A stretch of 64,000 nt of DNA, from contig OZ252054.1 of assembly GCA_965248035.1 (NCBI GenBank), positions 2,108,001-2,172,000 of the forward strand. Reading direction: 5' to 3'. The translations under genes and the position numbers were made by a program. The notes under the pieces are model-generated. The model made no database searches, had not been told where the DNA came from, and saw nothing but the letters and a program-made list of their open reading frames with translations. This stretch comes from BJGV01 sp964194745. Lineage in GTDB: Bacteria; Pseudomonadota; Gammaproteobacteria; Burkholderiales; Nitrosomonadaceae. Position 1 is the first letter of the stretch. The number at the start of each line of letters is the position of its first letter. Positions 54,226 through 63,356 of the stretch are shown one piece after another.

Positions 54226-56121
54226 CTAGGCCTTGTTATAGATCTCAGCCCCTTTATTTACAAACTCAATAGATTTTTCTTCCATACCCTTTTTTAATGC
54301 CTCAGTCCCACTAACGCCTATACTATCTGCATAGTTACGAACATCCTGGGTAATTTTCATCGAACAAAAATGTGGTCCACACATAGAGCAGAAATGGGCA
54401 AGTTTGGCGCCATCCTGCGGCAGGGTTTCATCATGAAATTGCTTCGCCTTATCAGGATCGAGACTGAGGTTAAATTGGTCGTCCCAACGAAATTCAAAAC
54501 GGGCTTTGGAAAGTGCATTATCACGAGTTTGCGCACCGGGGTGACCCTTTGCCAGATCAGACGCATGAGCGGCAATTTTATAAGTAATGATGCCATCTTT
54601 CACATCATCCTTATCAGGCAGACCAAGGTGCTCCTTGGGCGTGACATAACACAACATTGCTGTACCATACCAGCCAATCATGGCAGCACCGATAGCGGAA
54701 GTAATGTGGTCATAGCCGGGCGCGATGTCAGTGGTGAGTGGGCCTAGCGTGTAGAAGGGTGCTTCGTCGCAATATTTTAACTGCAAATCCATGTTCTCCT
54801 TAATGAGATGCATGGGAACATGCCCAGGACCTTCTATCATTACTTGCACGTCATGTTTCCACGCGACCTGAGTCAATTCACCAAGGGTTCTTAGTTCCGC
54901 AAATTGTGCTTCGTCATTTGCGTCATAAATGGAACCAGGGCGCAAACCATCGCCCAAAGAAAAACTCACATCGTAAGCTTTCATTATTTCGCAGATTTCC
55001 TCGAAGCGGGTATAAAGAAAGCTTTCTCGGTGATGCGCAAGGCACCATTTGGCCATAATTGAGCCACCTCGTGAAACGATTCCAGTCATACGTTTGGCTG
55101 TCATCGGAACATAGGCGAGTCGTACTCCTGCATGGATAGTGAAGTAGTCAACTCCTTGCTCTGCTTGTTCAATCAAGGTGTCACGAAAAATTTCCCAAGT
55201 TAGGTCTTCAGCCTTGCCATCTACTCTCTCCAGTGCTTGATAAATTGGTACGGTGCCAATAGGAACAGGACTGTTACGAATGATCCATTCACGAGTTTCG
55301 TGAATATTTTTTCCGGTAGAAAGGTCCATTACTGTGTCTCCGCCCCAACGAATAGCCCATGTCATTTTCTCAATTTCTTCCTGAATGCTAGAGCCAAGTG
55401 TTGAGTTGCCGATGTTGGCGTTAATTTTCACAAGAAAGTTACGTCCAATAATCATCGGCTCAGATTCAGGGTGGTTGATGTTGACGGGAATGATGGCACG
55501 ACCTCGTGCTACTTCATTGCGTACGAATTCCGGTTTGATGTGCTGAGGAGAAGATACACCAAAACTATTTCCGGGATGCTGGTGATTAAACAAATTGTGG
55601 TGCTGTGCAGCAAGTTCTTCGCAACGTTGATTTTCCCGTATAGCAATGTACTCCATTTCTGGTGTAATAATGCCAAGACGGGCATAGTGCATTTGTGTCA
55701 CGTTTGCTCCTGTCTTTCCGCATCGAGGGTGGTGTTTTAAGTCAAAACGCATTTCTGCGAGTTTGGGGTCAGCTAGGTGTTTTCTAGCATAAACGGAAGC
55801 AGGGTTGGAAAGGATTTCGCTGTCACCGCGCTCATCTATCCATTTCTCGCGTAGGATGGGTAAACCAGAACGGATATCGATTTTAGCTGCAGGATCGGTA
55901 TAAGGACCGGAAGTGTCATAAACGTAAATTCGCGGGTTTTTCTCTGTACCCATGCTGGCAGGCGTATCAGACTGACTAATTTCTCGCATTGGTACTTGAA
56001 TATCAGGGCGAGAGCCCTGCACATATATTTTTCGGGAATTAGGTAAAGGTTTAATTGCTGCGTCATCTACTTGAGCAGTCCGATTTGAAAATTTGGTGGG
56101 TTTCACAACTACTGAATTCAT
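54226..56121 (-). CDS. thiC: Phosphomethylpyrimidine synthase ThiC
   Basis: This 631-residue radical-SAM-type enzyme converts aminoimidazole ribotide to HMP-phosphate for thiamin. The noncanonical iron-sulphur motif CSMCGPHFCSM is near residue 575. Other conserved parts are IEGPGHVPMHLIKENMD and TTDIAPGYDHITSAIGAAM. Length is typical of the proteobacterial form with an N-terminal extension. A TPP riboswitch lies just upstream. No other thi gene follows, though the window also has a ThiE-like domain fused to Nudix. Confidence 0.97.
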   Translation of the reverse strand: MNSVVVKPTKFSNRTAQVDDAAIKPLPNSRKIYVQGSRPDIQVPMREISQSDTPASMGTEKNPRIYVYDTSGPYTDPAAKIDIRSGLPILREKWIDERGDSEILSNPASVYARKHLADPKLAEMRFDLKHHPRCGKTGANVTQMHYARLGIITPEMEYIAIRENQRCEELAAQHHNLFNHQHPGNSFGVSSPQHIKPEFVRNEVARGRAIIPVNINHPESEPMIIGRNFLVKINANIGNSTLGSSIQEEIEKMTWAIRWGGDTVMDLSTGKNIHETREWIIRNSPVPIGTVPIYQALERVDGKAEDLTWEIFRDTLIEQAEQGVDYFTIHAGVRLAYVPMTAKRMTGIVSRGGSIMAKWCLAHHRESFLYTRFEEICEIMKAYDVSFSLGDGLRPGSIYDANDEAQFAELRTLGELTQVAWKHDVQVMIEGPGHVPMHLIKENMDLQLKYCDEAPFYTLGPLTTDIAPGYDHITSAIGAAMIGWYGTAMLCYVTPKEHLGLPDKDDVKDGIITYKIAAHASDLAKGHPGAQTRDNALSKARFEFRWDDQFNLSLDPDKAKQFHDETLPQDGAKLAHFCSMCGPHFCSMKITQDVRNYADSIGVSGTEALKKGMEEKSIEFVNKGAEIYNKA

Positions 56122-56165
56122 AGTACGCTCCTTTGAGGTGCCTTAAGGAGCAGGAGAGCTAACTC

Positions 56166-56253
56166 CAGCTTCCCTACGGCGGCATTACCCGTGTCAGGTG
56201 TTAAGGGACTCTCTCACCAATCTTCCATGTACTTTTAGAAGTGGACCCCTAGC
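56166..56253 (-). promoter_or_regulatory. TPP (THI-box) riboswitch controlling thiC
   Basis: On the minus strand the sequence starts GCTAGGGGTCCAC, continues with GGTGAGAG and ACACCTGACACGGGTAATGC, then GCCGTAGGGAAGC. The TPP riboswitch core elements (GGGGT-N, TGAGA, CCTGA-N-GGGTAATGCC-GCGTAGGGAA) are recognisable in order. It ends 45 bases before the thiC ATG. The intervening sequence GGAGTTAGCTCTCCTGCTCC may pair with the ribosome-site region (AAAGGAGCG), so translational control is likely. Confidence 0.9.
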
Positions 56254-56323
56254 TTATGCTGTGAAGCTAAAGGAAATATGGAATAATTGCAAGTATACGA
56301 GAAGGATTAATCTGGAAATAAGT

Positions 56324-56977
56324 ATGAATTTAGAACAAACTCGATTCAATATGGTGGAACAGCAAATCCGTCCATGGGATGTGCTAGATACGGAAGTCCT
56401 CAAACTGCTTTTGGAGCTACGGCGCGAGGAATTTGTTCCTACAGCTTATCGCTCCCTAGCGTTTGTAGATATGGAAATTCCGCTGGGACACGGCGAAGTG
56501 ATGCTTGCTCCCAAGATGGAAGCGCGTATTTTACAGGAATTGCAGATTAGAAAGAGCGATAGGATTTTGGAAGTGGGTAGCGGTAGCGGTTACTTGACTG
56601 CATTGTTGGCCAAGAAAGGTGGACATGTTTACAGCATCGAGATCGTATCAGAGCTAAAAATGATCGCAGAAAAGAATCTCCAAGCCCATGGCATCGTCAA
56701 TGTAACTCTAGAAGAGGGTGATGCTTCCCATGGTTGGCCTGGACACGGGCCTTACGACGTTATCGTGTTAACCGGCTCCACACCTGTTTTACCTGAAGTG
56801 TTTCAGAGAAGTCTTATAGTTGGCGGGCGCCTATTTGCGGTGGTAGGTGACGCACCAGTGATGAAGGCCGTACTTATCACTTGTGTGGAAGAAGGTACGT
56901 ACAGCACAGTTGGTCTGTTTGAGACCTGCATTCCTTCGCTTAGGAACGCGCAGCAAGCAAAACAGTTTGTTTTTTGA
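56324..56977 (+). CDS. Protein-L-isoaspartate O-methyltransferase-like protein
   Basis: This 217-residue protein starts MNLEQTRFNMVEQQIRPWDV, has AYRSLAFVDMEIPLGHGEVM near residues 40-60 and the SAM-binding ILEVGSGSGYLTALLA near 82-97. It fits the Pcm family, but several repair-enzyme active-site residues are changed (MLAPKM in place of the usual SQP), so methylation of isoaspartate is uncertain. The true start is 56324; the frame upstream crosses the thiC riboswitch on the other strand. The Pcm-like/tolC order is common in betaproteobacteria. Confidence 0.87.
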   Translation: MNLEQTRFNMVEQQIRPWDVLDTEVLKLLLELRREEFVPTAYRSLAFVDMEIPLGHGEVMLAPKMEARILQELQIRKSDRILEVGSGSGYLTALLAKKGGHVYSIEIVSELKMIAEKNLQAHGIVNVTLEEGDASHGWPGHGPYDVIVLTGSTPVLPEVFQRSLIVGGRLFAVVGDAPVMKAVLITCVEEGTYSTVGLFETCIPSLRNAQQAKQFVF

Positions 56978-57086
56978 TTTCCCAATTCCTTCGAGTTACC
57001 AGTTTGACAGATCTATCGTCTAAACTACCCTTAATCGGGTAATGATTCCATTTTTTTCCAAAAGAAAGAGTTAATCTAGAGTTACG

Positions 57087-58399
57087 GTGAATATTTCGCA
57101 ATACGTTTATGCACTATTAATTATTGGGGTGATTTTACATGCCCCGCTAAATGCTGCTGACCTGATGGATGTTTACCGTGATGCGCTGGAGCACGATGCA
57201 GAATATGCTGCTGCCCGAGCCGCGCACATGGCATCCCAGGAGAAATTGCCTCAGGGTAGAGCAGGGCTTCTTCCTACTCTCACGCTCGCAGGAGTACGTC
57301 GGAGACAACTTATAGACACAAACCGGGGATCTGAAGTTACGATTGATAATACCAGCCTGGTTATCACAGCGACCCAGCCGCTTTTCCGCATGGAAAATTT
57401 CGTCGCCTACGAACAATCGAAAATCCAGGTCATGCAGGCAGATTCACAATTCATCATAGCAGCCCAGGATCTGATCTTGCGTGTGGTGCAGGCGTATTTT
57501 GACGTGTTGATCGCTCAGTTCGATGTGAGTGTGGAGGAAGACCAGAAGAAAGCCATTGGCCAGCAACTGAAACAGGCCAAAGGCAGCTTCGAGGCGGGCA
57601 CTTCTACTATAGTTGATACCTACGAAGCTCAGGCTCGTTTTGATTTAACAGTATCGCGGTTGATCGTTGCTAGGAATGCGCTTGAGGTTAATAAACGCAA
57701 ACTGCTGAAGATTACCGGTCGCTTTCCCGATAACCTTGCGCGCTTGTACGAAAGAGATCTCGATTTGTTAGCTCTAAAGTATGCCAGTATGGAAGATTGG
57801 CTCGCAGTAGCCGAACAGAATAGCCTTACAATTCGAGTTCAACAGGCAGTATACGAAATCGCGAAAAAGGAGGTAGAAAGAGCTAAGGCAGGGCACTGAC
57901 CCTTGATTTGGTTGCGCTCTACAGTGATCAGGAAGGTGTGGGTGGGGCAATTACTGGGCAAGGAATAGATCTTACTTCAAAGGAAATAGGGATTCAGCTT
58001 AATGTTCCGATATTCAGTGGATTTGCGGTACAGTCGCGTGTGCGTGAGGCGCTAGCTAATCAGGACAGAGTGCGTCAAGATACGAAAAATACTCGTCGCA
58101 ACACTGCACTTCAAGTAAGCCAGCAGTATCTCAACTCCACCAACGGCACTGCCCTGGTGAGGGCGCTGAGACAAGCTGTGATATCGAGCCAAAGTCAATT
58201 TGAATCAACTAAACTTGGCCAGGAAGTAGGTATAAGGACTGAGGTCGATGTGTTGAATGCACAGGGACTGTATTCTATTGCTCGGCGAGATCTCGCCCGG
58301 GCATATTATAATTTCTTTATGTCAAGATTGAGACTCAAAGCAGAGGCGGGTGAGCTTGAAGAGGAAGATGTGAGACAGATAAATGAGGCGTTGCAGTAG
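57087..58399 (+). pseudogene. tolC: Broken tolC (outer-membrane efflux protein)
   Basis: The first part encodes a signal peptide (ending APLNA) and TolC repeat one up to VERAKAGH, where it meets TGA at 57897-57899. The second part continues in the -1 frame: TLDLVALYSDQEGVGGAITG and onward to LRLKAEAGELEEEDVRQINE, then stops normally. TolC proteins read G-H-x-P-T-L-D-L here, so about four bases (for example ACCC between T and G) have been lost near 57897. The joined protein would be about 437 residues, the family length. Export through TolC-dependent pumps would need another copy elsewhere. Confidence 0.88.
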
Positions 58400-58555
58400 C
58401 AGGATTCATTGTCCTTATCTCGAAAGAGCAGGTTTTAAGAGTTTTACGATACTATATAATCCGTAATATAGACAGGACCAGCTGGCTGATCATAATTAGC
58501 GCGAGTGCCAGGCATATTTCAGATTTTATAAGCGTTAAAAATGGAGTTAGAAGCA

Positions 58556-59664
58556 ATGCAAAAAGAAAAAATTGCTTTGATTACGGGTATCACTGGGCAA
58601 GATGGCGCATACCTTGCCGAGTTTTGCTGGATAAGGGTTATGAAGTACATGGCATAAAGCGTCGGACCTCGTTGTTTAATACCGACCGGATTGAACATTT
58701 ATACCAAGATCCACACGAACAGAACCGAAATTTATTTCTACATCACGGTGACATGACTGATTCCAGTAGTTTGGTACGCATTATCCAGCAGGTGCAGCCG
58801 AATGAAATTTACAATCTTGCGGCGCAAAGTCATGTCGCAGTATCATTTGAAGAGCCAGAATATACAGCCAACTCCGATGCCCTCGGTGCCTTGCGTATAC
58901 TTGAAGCAATTCGTATCCTCGGTTTGGAAAAGAAAGTTCGTTTCTAGCAGGCATCTACTTCTGAATTATATGGGTTAGTACAGGAAACGCCACAAAAAGA
59001 AACCACACCGTTCTATCCCCGATCCCCTTATGTGGTCGCCAAGCTCTATGCTCACTGGATCACAGTTAATTACCGTGAGGCTTATGGTATGTATGCCTGT
59101 AATGGCATCATGTTCAATCACGAGAGCCCAGTGCGTGGGGAAACATTTGTAACGCGTAAGATTACCCGTGCTCTGGCACGTATCAAGCTCGGTTTACAGG
59201 ACTGTCTTTACATCGGTAACCTTAATGCAAAGCGCGACTGGGGTCATGCCAAGGATTGTGTTGAAATGCAGTGGTTGATGCTGCAACAACAACAAGCAGA
59301 AGATTTTGTTATCGCTACTGGTGTGCAATATAGCGTTCGTGATTTTGTAAATGTTGCTGCTGAACAACTTGGCATAATTATTCGCTGGGAAGGTAGTGGG
59401 AAAAACGAATCAGGCTACCTAGTTTCTGGTTCTTTGAAGATGGAGCCACGTATTATTGTGCGCGTAGATCCACACTATTTCCGATTGACTGAGGTTGAAA
59501 CACTATTGGGAGATTCTTCCAAAGCTAGAAAGAAACTTGGTTGGAGCCCCAAAATTAGCTTCAAACAACTAGTCGCAGAAATGGTTAGGGAAGACCCGAA
59601 ATCTGCTGAACGCGACGAATTGGTAAAAAAACACGGTTTTGTAGCTTATGGTCATAACGAATAG
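58556..59664 (+). pseudogene. gmd: Broken GDP-mannose 4,6-dehydratase gene
   Basis: Joined frames give a full Gmd: ITGITGQDGAYLAEF at the start (NADP-binding), then LLDKGYEVHGIKRRTS in the next frame, PYVVAKLYAHWITVNY (YxxxK), and a normal end. A single T is missing in the T run at 58622-58625 (TTTTGC, expected TTTTTGC). A TAG at 58945-58947 replaces the Tyr codon of F-Y-Q-A-S-T-S-E-L-Y-G. Either lesion alone inactivates the gene. The enzyme would start the GDP-L-fucose (or GDP-rhamnose/perosamine) route. Confidence 0.9.
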
Positions 59665-59763
59665 GACCACGAACAAATCTGCCAGCCTCGTGTTTGAAAT
59701 GATTACCTATCTCGCAATCCCACAAGAAAGAGATACGTACTATATTGTGTTTATACCATCGGA

Positions 59764-59779
59764 TTAAAAAAATCATAAC
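59764..59779 (+). repeat. 16-bp direct repeat, copy upstream of fcl
   Basis: TTAAAAAAATCATAAC occurs here, directly before the fcl GTG, and again at 60828-60843, just after the fcl stop. The two exact copies flank the gene. They contain A7, so chance similarity is easier than for a mixed sequence. Confidence 0.5.
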
Positions 59780-59782
59780 CAA

Positions 59783-60783
59783 GTGAACCTTAACACAAAA
59801 ATTTATGTAGCCGGACACAGTGGTTTAGTTGGTTCCGCTTTATTGAGGAGGCTGCAAGCTAAAGGCTATACAAATATAGCTACCCCTACTCATGCAAAAC
59901 TTGATCTTACTGATCAAGTTGCGACCGAAGTTTTTTTGCAACGGAAAAGCCGGAATTTGTCTTTCTTGCTGCTGCTAAGGTTGGTGGTATTCTGGCTAAT
60001 AATATTTATCCAGCTGATTTTATTTCTATTAATCTTGCTATCCAGAATAACGTTATTCAAGCGGCATATCGACACAGTGTCAAGCGTCTATTGTTCCTTG
60101 GCTCGTCTTGTATCTATCCACGTGATTGTCCCCAACCCATTAAGGAAGAATATTTCCTTTCCGGTTTGCTCGAGCCGACAAACCGCTCATATGCCATCGC
60201 CAAGATAGCTGGCATTGAACAATGCTGGAGTTATAATCGGCAAAACGGCACACAATTTCTTTCTGTCATGCCTACTAACGTTTATGGTCGTGGCGATAGC
60301 TATGATCTTGTTAAGGCACATGTTATTCCAGCATTAATCCGAAAATTTCACGAGGCTAAAACACGAGGTGACAATGAAGCAGTGGTATGGGGGACAGGTG
60401 CACCTAGAAGGGAGTTTCTTTACTGCGATGATCTAGCAGATGCTTGTGTCTTCTTAATGTGCCTGCCAAACGAAACATTTAACTCAATTCTTAATTCACA
60501 GTCCTTGGTTCCACCTATAATCAACATTGGCTGCGGTAAAGATATCACTATCCGTGAGTTGGCTGAGATAGTTAAACGGGTCGCCAGCTTCGAAGGTAAG
60601 ATTATTTTTGATCCTAGCAAACCTGATGGTACACCGCGCAAATTACTTGATAGTGGAAACATTAATAAGCTCGGCTGGGTGCCAAAGATCGAGTTACTTG
60701 AAGGTATTTCGAAAAGTTATGAGGACCTTGTCCAACAATTCCTTTCCCTCTCACAAGATATGGTATCTACTCATGAATGCTGA
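59783..60783 (+). pseudogene. fcl: Broken GDP-L-fucose synthase gene
   Basis: The GTG start at 59783 gives KIYVAGHSGLVGSALLRRL (NADP site). The frame then breaks in T7 at 59931-59937. Adding one T restores FFATEKPEFVFLAAAKVGGI then LANNIYPADFISINL, and on to GSSCIYPRDCPQP and the active-site YAIAK. The end at 60783 is normal, giving about 333 residues. The lesion is a -1 change in a homopolymer, so a sequencing artefact or slippage is possible here. It follows the doubly broken gmd. Confidence 0.88.
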
Positions 60784-60827
60784 GCAACATAGTATGGTGG
60801 TGCTATCGGTACTGGCATATTACAGAT

Positions 60828-60843
60828 TTAAAAAAATCATAAC
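60828..60843 (+). repeat. 16-bp direct repeat, copy downstream of fcl
   Basis: This is the second copy of TTAAAAAAATCATAAC, 45 bases after the fcl stop. See the partner at 59764-59779. No inverted ends or target duplication typical of a mobile element accompany them. Confidence 0.5.
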
Positions 60844-60958
60844 ACATGAGAGTCCTATCATCGTCATCAACAGTTGAATGCCTTATAACGGATGCTATAT
60901 ATAATTTGTACATAAGTTTGATTTGTGTTTACAGCTAAACAAATAAGGGAATAAAGAT

Positions 60959-61732
60959 ATGAAAGCAGTTATACTTGCCGGCGGATTAGGCACTCGTATT
61001 TCAGAGGAAACCTATCTAAAGCCCAAGCCCATGATAGAGATCGGTGGCAAACCAATCCTCTGGCATATTATGAAGATCTACTCGTCTCATGGTATCAATG
61101 ACTTCGTAATCTGCTGTGGTTACAAGGGGTATGTAATTAAGGAGTATTTCGCAAATTATTTCCTCCATATGTCAGATGTTACTTTTGACATGGCCTCTAA
61201 CAAAATGGACGTGCATCATAGGAATGCTGAGCCTTGGCGGGTAACTCTCATCGATACTGGTGATGAAACCCTGACAGGTGGTCGACTAAAGCGAGTAGAA
61301 AACTTTGTTAAAGATGATGAAGCGTTTTGTTTTACCTATGGCGACGGAGTTTCGGATATCGACATTACTGCACTTATTAATTTCCATCAACAACACGGTA
61401 AGCAGGCCACTGTTACTGCCGTACAACCACCTGGGCGTTACGGTGCGTTGAATATGGATGGTAAGAAAGTGTTTGGCTTCATTGAAAAACCAAAAGGTGA
61501 TGGAGGTAAGATTAACGGGGGATTTTTTGTCTTGTCACCGAAGTGCTTGGGCTACATTGATGGAGACACCACTTCTTGGGAAGCCGGCCCACTAGTTAGG
61601 CTAGCTACCGACGGTGAGTTGGTAGCATTTGAGCATGAAGGTTTCTGGCAGCCAATGGACACATTACGCGATAAGAATTATCTTGAAGAACTTTGGCTTG
61701 GGAGCAGAGCACCGTGGAAGTCATGGAAATAA
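60959..61732 (+). CDS. rfbF: Glucose-1-phosphate cytidylyltransferase
   Basis: This 257-residue nucleotidyltransferase makes CDP-glucose from CTP and glucose-1-phosphate. The signature MKAVILAGGLGTRISEET at residues 1-18 and the sugar-binding GGKPILWHIMKIYSSHG fit RfbF, and GYKGYVIKEYF is characteristic. It opens the intact CDP-sugar operon and overlaps rfbG by ten bases. It follows the broken GDP-fucose genes by about 175 bases, a gap that may hold its promoter. Confidence 0.95.
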   Translation: MKAVILAGGLGTRISEETYLKPKPMIEIGGKPILWHIMKIYSSHGINDFVICCGYKGYVIKEYFANYFLHMSDVTFDMASNKMDVHHRNAEPWRVTLIDTGDETLTGGRLKRVENFVKDDEAFCFTYGDGVSDIDITALINFHQQHGKQATVTAVQPPGRYGALNMDGKKVFGFIEKPKGDGGKINGGFFVLSPKCLGYIDGDTTSWEAGPLVRLATDGELVAFEHEGFWQPMDTLRDKNYLEELWLGSRAPWKSWK

Positions 61733-62793
61733 ACTGTGAATTTTGGCGAGGCAAACGAGTTTTTCTTACTGGGCATACTGGATTTAAAGGAGGTTGGCTA
61801 TCACTTTGGTTGCAGGCTATGGGTGCAGAAGTTCATGGCTATTCACTAGACCCACCTACTGAGCCAAATTTTTTTACGGCAGTTGAAGTATGCAAGGGTA
61901 TGGCGAGCAGCACTATTGCCGATACCCGTGATGCATCTGCACTGGTAAAGGCAATGCAGATTGCACGACCGGATATCGTATTTCATCTTGCTGCACAATC
62001 TTTGGTTCGCTATTCCTATGCTGAGCCGAAGGAGACCTACGCTATTAACGTAATGGGTACGGTTAATTTATTCGAGGCAGTTCGCAATTCAGCTACTGTG
62101 CGGGTAGTAGTCAATGTTACAACTGATAAATGCTATGAAAATCGTGAATGGGCACGGCCTTATCGTGAGAATGAACCAATGGGTGGGCACGACCCATATT
62201 CCAACAGCAAAGCCTGTTCCGAATTAATTACTTCCGCATATAGAAGATCATTTCTTCAAAAGTCAGGTGTCGCGGTTGCAAGCGCAAGGGCAGGAAATGT
62301 CATAGGTGGTGGTGACTGGGCACCAGATCGGCTAATTCCTGATTTCTTGCGCGCAATTGATGCAGGACGAATACTTGTTATTCGATCACCAAATGCTATC
62401 CGTCCTTGGCAACATGTATTAGAGCCGCTGTCAGGTTATCTTATGTTGGCTGAGAAACTATTTAGTGATGGATCACGTTTTTCTGAAGCGTGGAATTTTG
62501 GTTCGGCAGATGAGGATGCGCGTACTGTTGAGTGGATCGTAGAATACCTGATAGCTTCCATACCTGGAGCTTCGTGGCAACGAGATACAAACGTTCAACT
62601 TCACGAGGCTAATCTACTGAAGCTGGATAGCAGTAAGGCACAAACTCAGCTTGGTTGGAAAGCGCGCTGGAAACTACAGACTGCGTTGGAAAAAACCCTG
62701 GAATGGCATACTTGTTGGCGCCAAGGAGAAAATATGTATCAGCGCACACTTGAGCAGATTACAACATATCAGACAACAAAACTAGCAGCTTGA
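61723..62793 (+). CDS. rfbG: CDP-glucose 4,6-dehydratase
   Basis: This 356-residue short-chain dehydrogenase makes CDP-4-keto-6-deoxyglucose. The NAD-binding GHTGFKGGWLSLWLQAMGAE is near residues 15-34, and the active-site Thr and YxxxK lie in VNVTTDKCYENREW and YSNSKACSELI. I chose the ATG at 61723, preceded by GGAAG; an in-frame start at 61693 lies within rfbF. The product is the branch point for dideoxy- and branched CDP-sugars. Confidence 0.95.
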   Translation: MEINCEFWRGKRVFLTGHTGFKGGWLSLWLQAMGAEVHGYSLDPPTEPNFFTAVEVCKGMASSTIADTRDASALVKAMQIARPDIVFHLAAQSLVRYSYAEPKETYAINVMGTVNLFEAVRNSATVRVVVNVTTDKCYENREWARPYRENEPMGGHDPYSNSKACSELITSAYRRSFLQKSGVAVASARAGNVIGGGDWAPDRLIPDFLRAIDAGRILVIRSPNAIRPWQHVLEPLSGYLMLAEKLFSDGSRFSEAWNFGSADEDARTVEWIVEYLIASIPGASWQRDTNVQLHEANLLKLDSSKAQTQLGWKARWKLQTALEKTLEWHTCWRQGENMYQRTLEQITTYQTTKLAA

Positions 62794-62795
62794 CT

Positions 62796-63356
62796 ATGCC
62801 GTGCCTAGATTTTTTAAATACACCCCTTACAGGACTCATGGTCATTCAGCGTAAGCCTATTGAGGACACACGCGGTTTTCTAAGCCGGCTCTATAGTGCA
62901 GAGGAATTCACATGTGTGGGAATCGATAAGCCTATTAGTCAGATCAATCATACACTCACCTTTCTGAAGGGCACTGTGCGTGGTTTGCATTACCAGAAAC
63001 CACCATATTCAGAGACTAAAATAGTGAATTGTCTTAAGGGAGAAATATTTGATGTTGCGGTGGATCTACGCCGAGATTCATCTACCTTCTTGCATTGGTA
63101 CGGCGAGAAACTAAGTGCACAAAATAACCGTGGCCTGTTGATACCAGAGGGGTTTGCACATGGATTCCAGGCATTGTCCGAGAACTGCGAACTAATTTAT
63201 TTCCATACGGCTCCATATGTACATGAGGCAGAAGCTGGACTGAATGTTGTAGACACTGTGCTAGGAATTAACTGGCCCCTTCCCATCACAGAGCTTTCTG
63301 ATAGAGATCGTTCGCATCCAATGGTTCATCCTAATTTTGAAGGAGTCTTTCTTTGA
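62796..63356 (+). CDS. RmlC-like dTDP-4-dehydrorhamnose 3,5-epimerase family protein
   Basis: This 186-residue cupin has the conserved catalytic His in VRGLHYQKPPYSETKIVNC, a second His in GFAHGFQALSE and the Asp/Tyr surroundings of the epimerase family (DVAVDLRRDSSTF). Given the CDP-glucose genes next to it, it more likely epimerises a CDP-4-keto-6-deoxy sugar at C5 or C3 than a dTDP sugar. The start may be ATG 62796 or a TTG at 62790 that overlaps the rfbG stop. It ends overlapping the next gene by TTGA. Confidence 0.88.
   Translation: MPCLDFLNTPLTGLMVIQRKPIEDTRGFLSRLYSAEEFTCVGIDKPISQINHTLTFLKGTVRGLHYQKPPYSETKIVNCLKGEIFDVAVDLRRDSSTFLHWYGEKLSAQNNRGLLIPEGFAHGFQALSENCELIYFHTAPYVHEAEAGLNVVDTVLGINWPLPITELSDRDRSHPMVHPNFEGVFL

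Noticed and set aside
57897..59937. Explaining all frame breaks as homopolymer sequencing errors.
   Set aside because: Only the fcl and gmd single-base losses lie in T runs; the tolC and DUF192 losses and the two stop-codon substitutions are not of that type. Reads are still needed to be sure.
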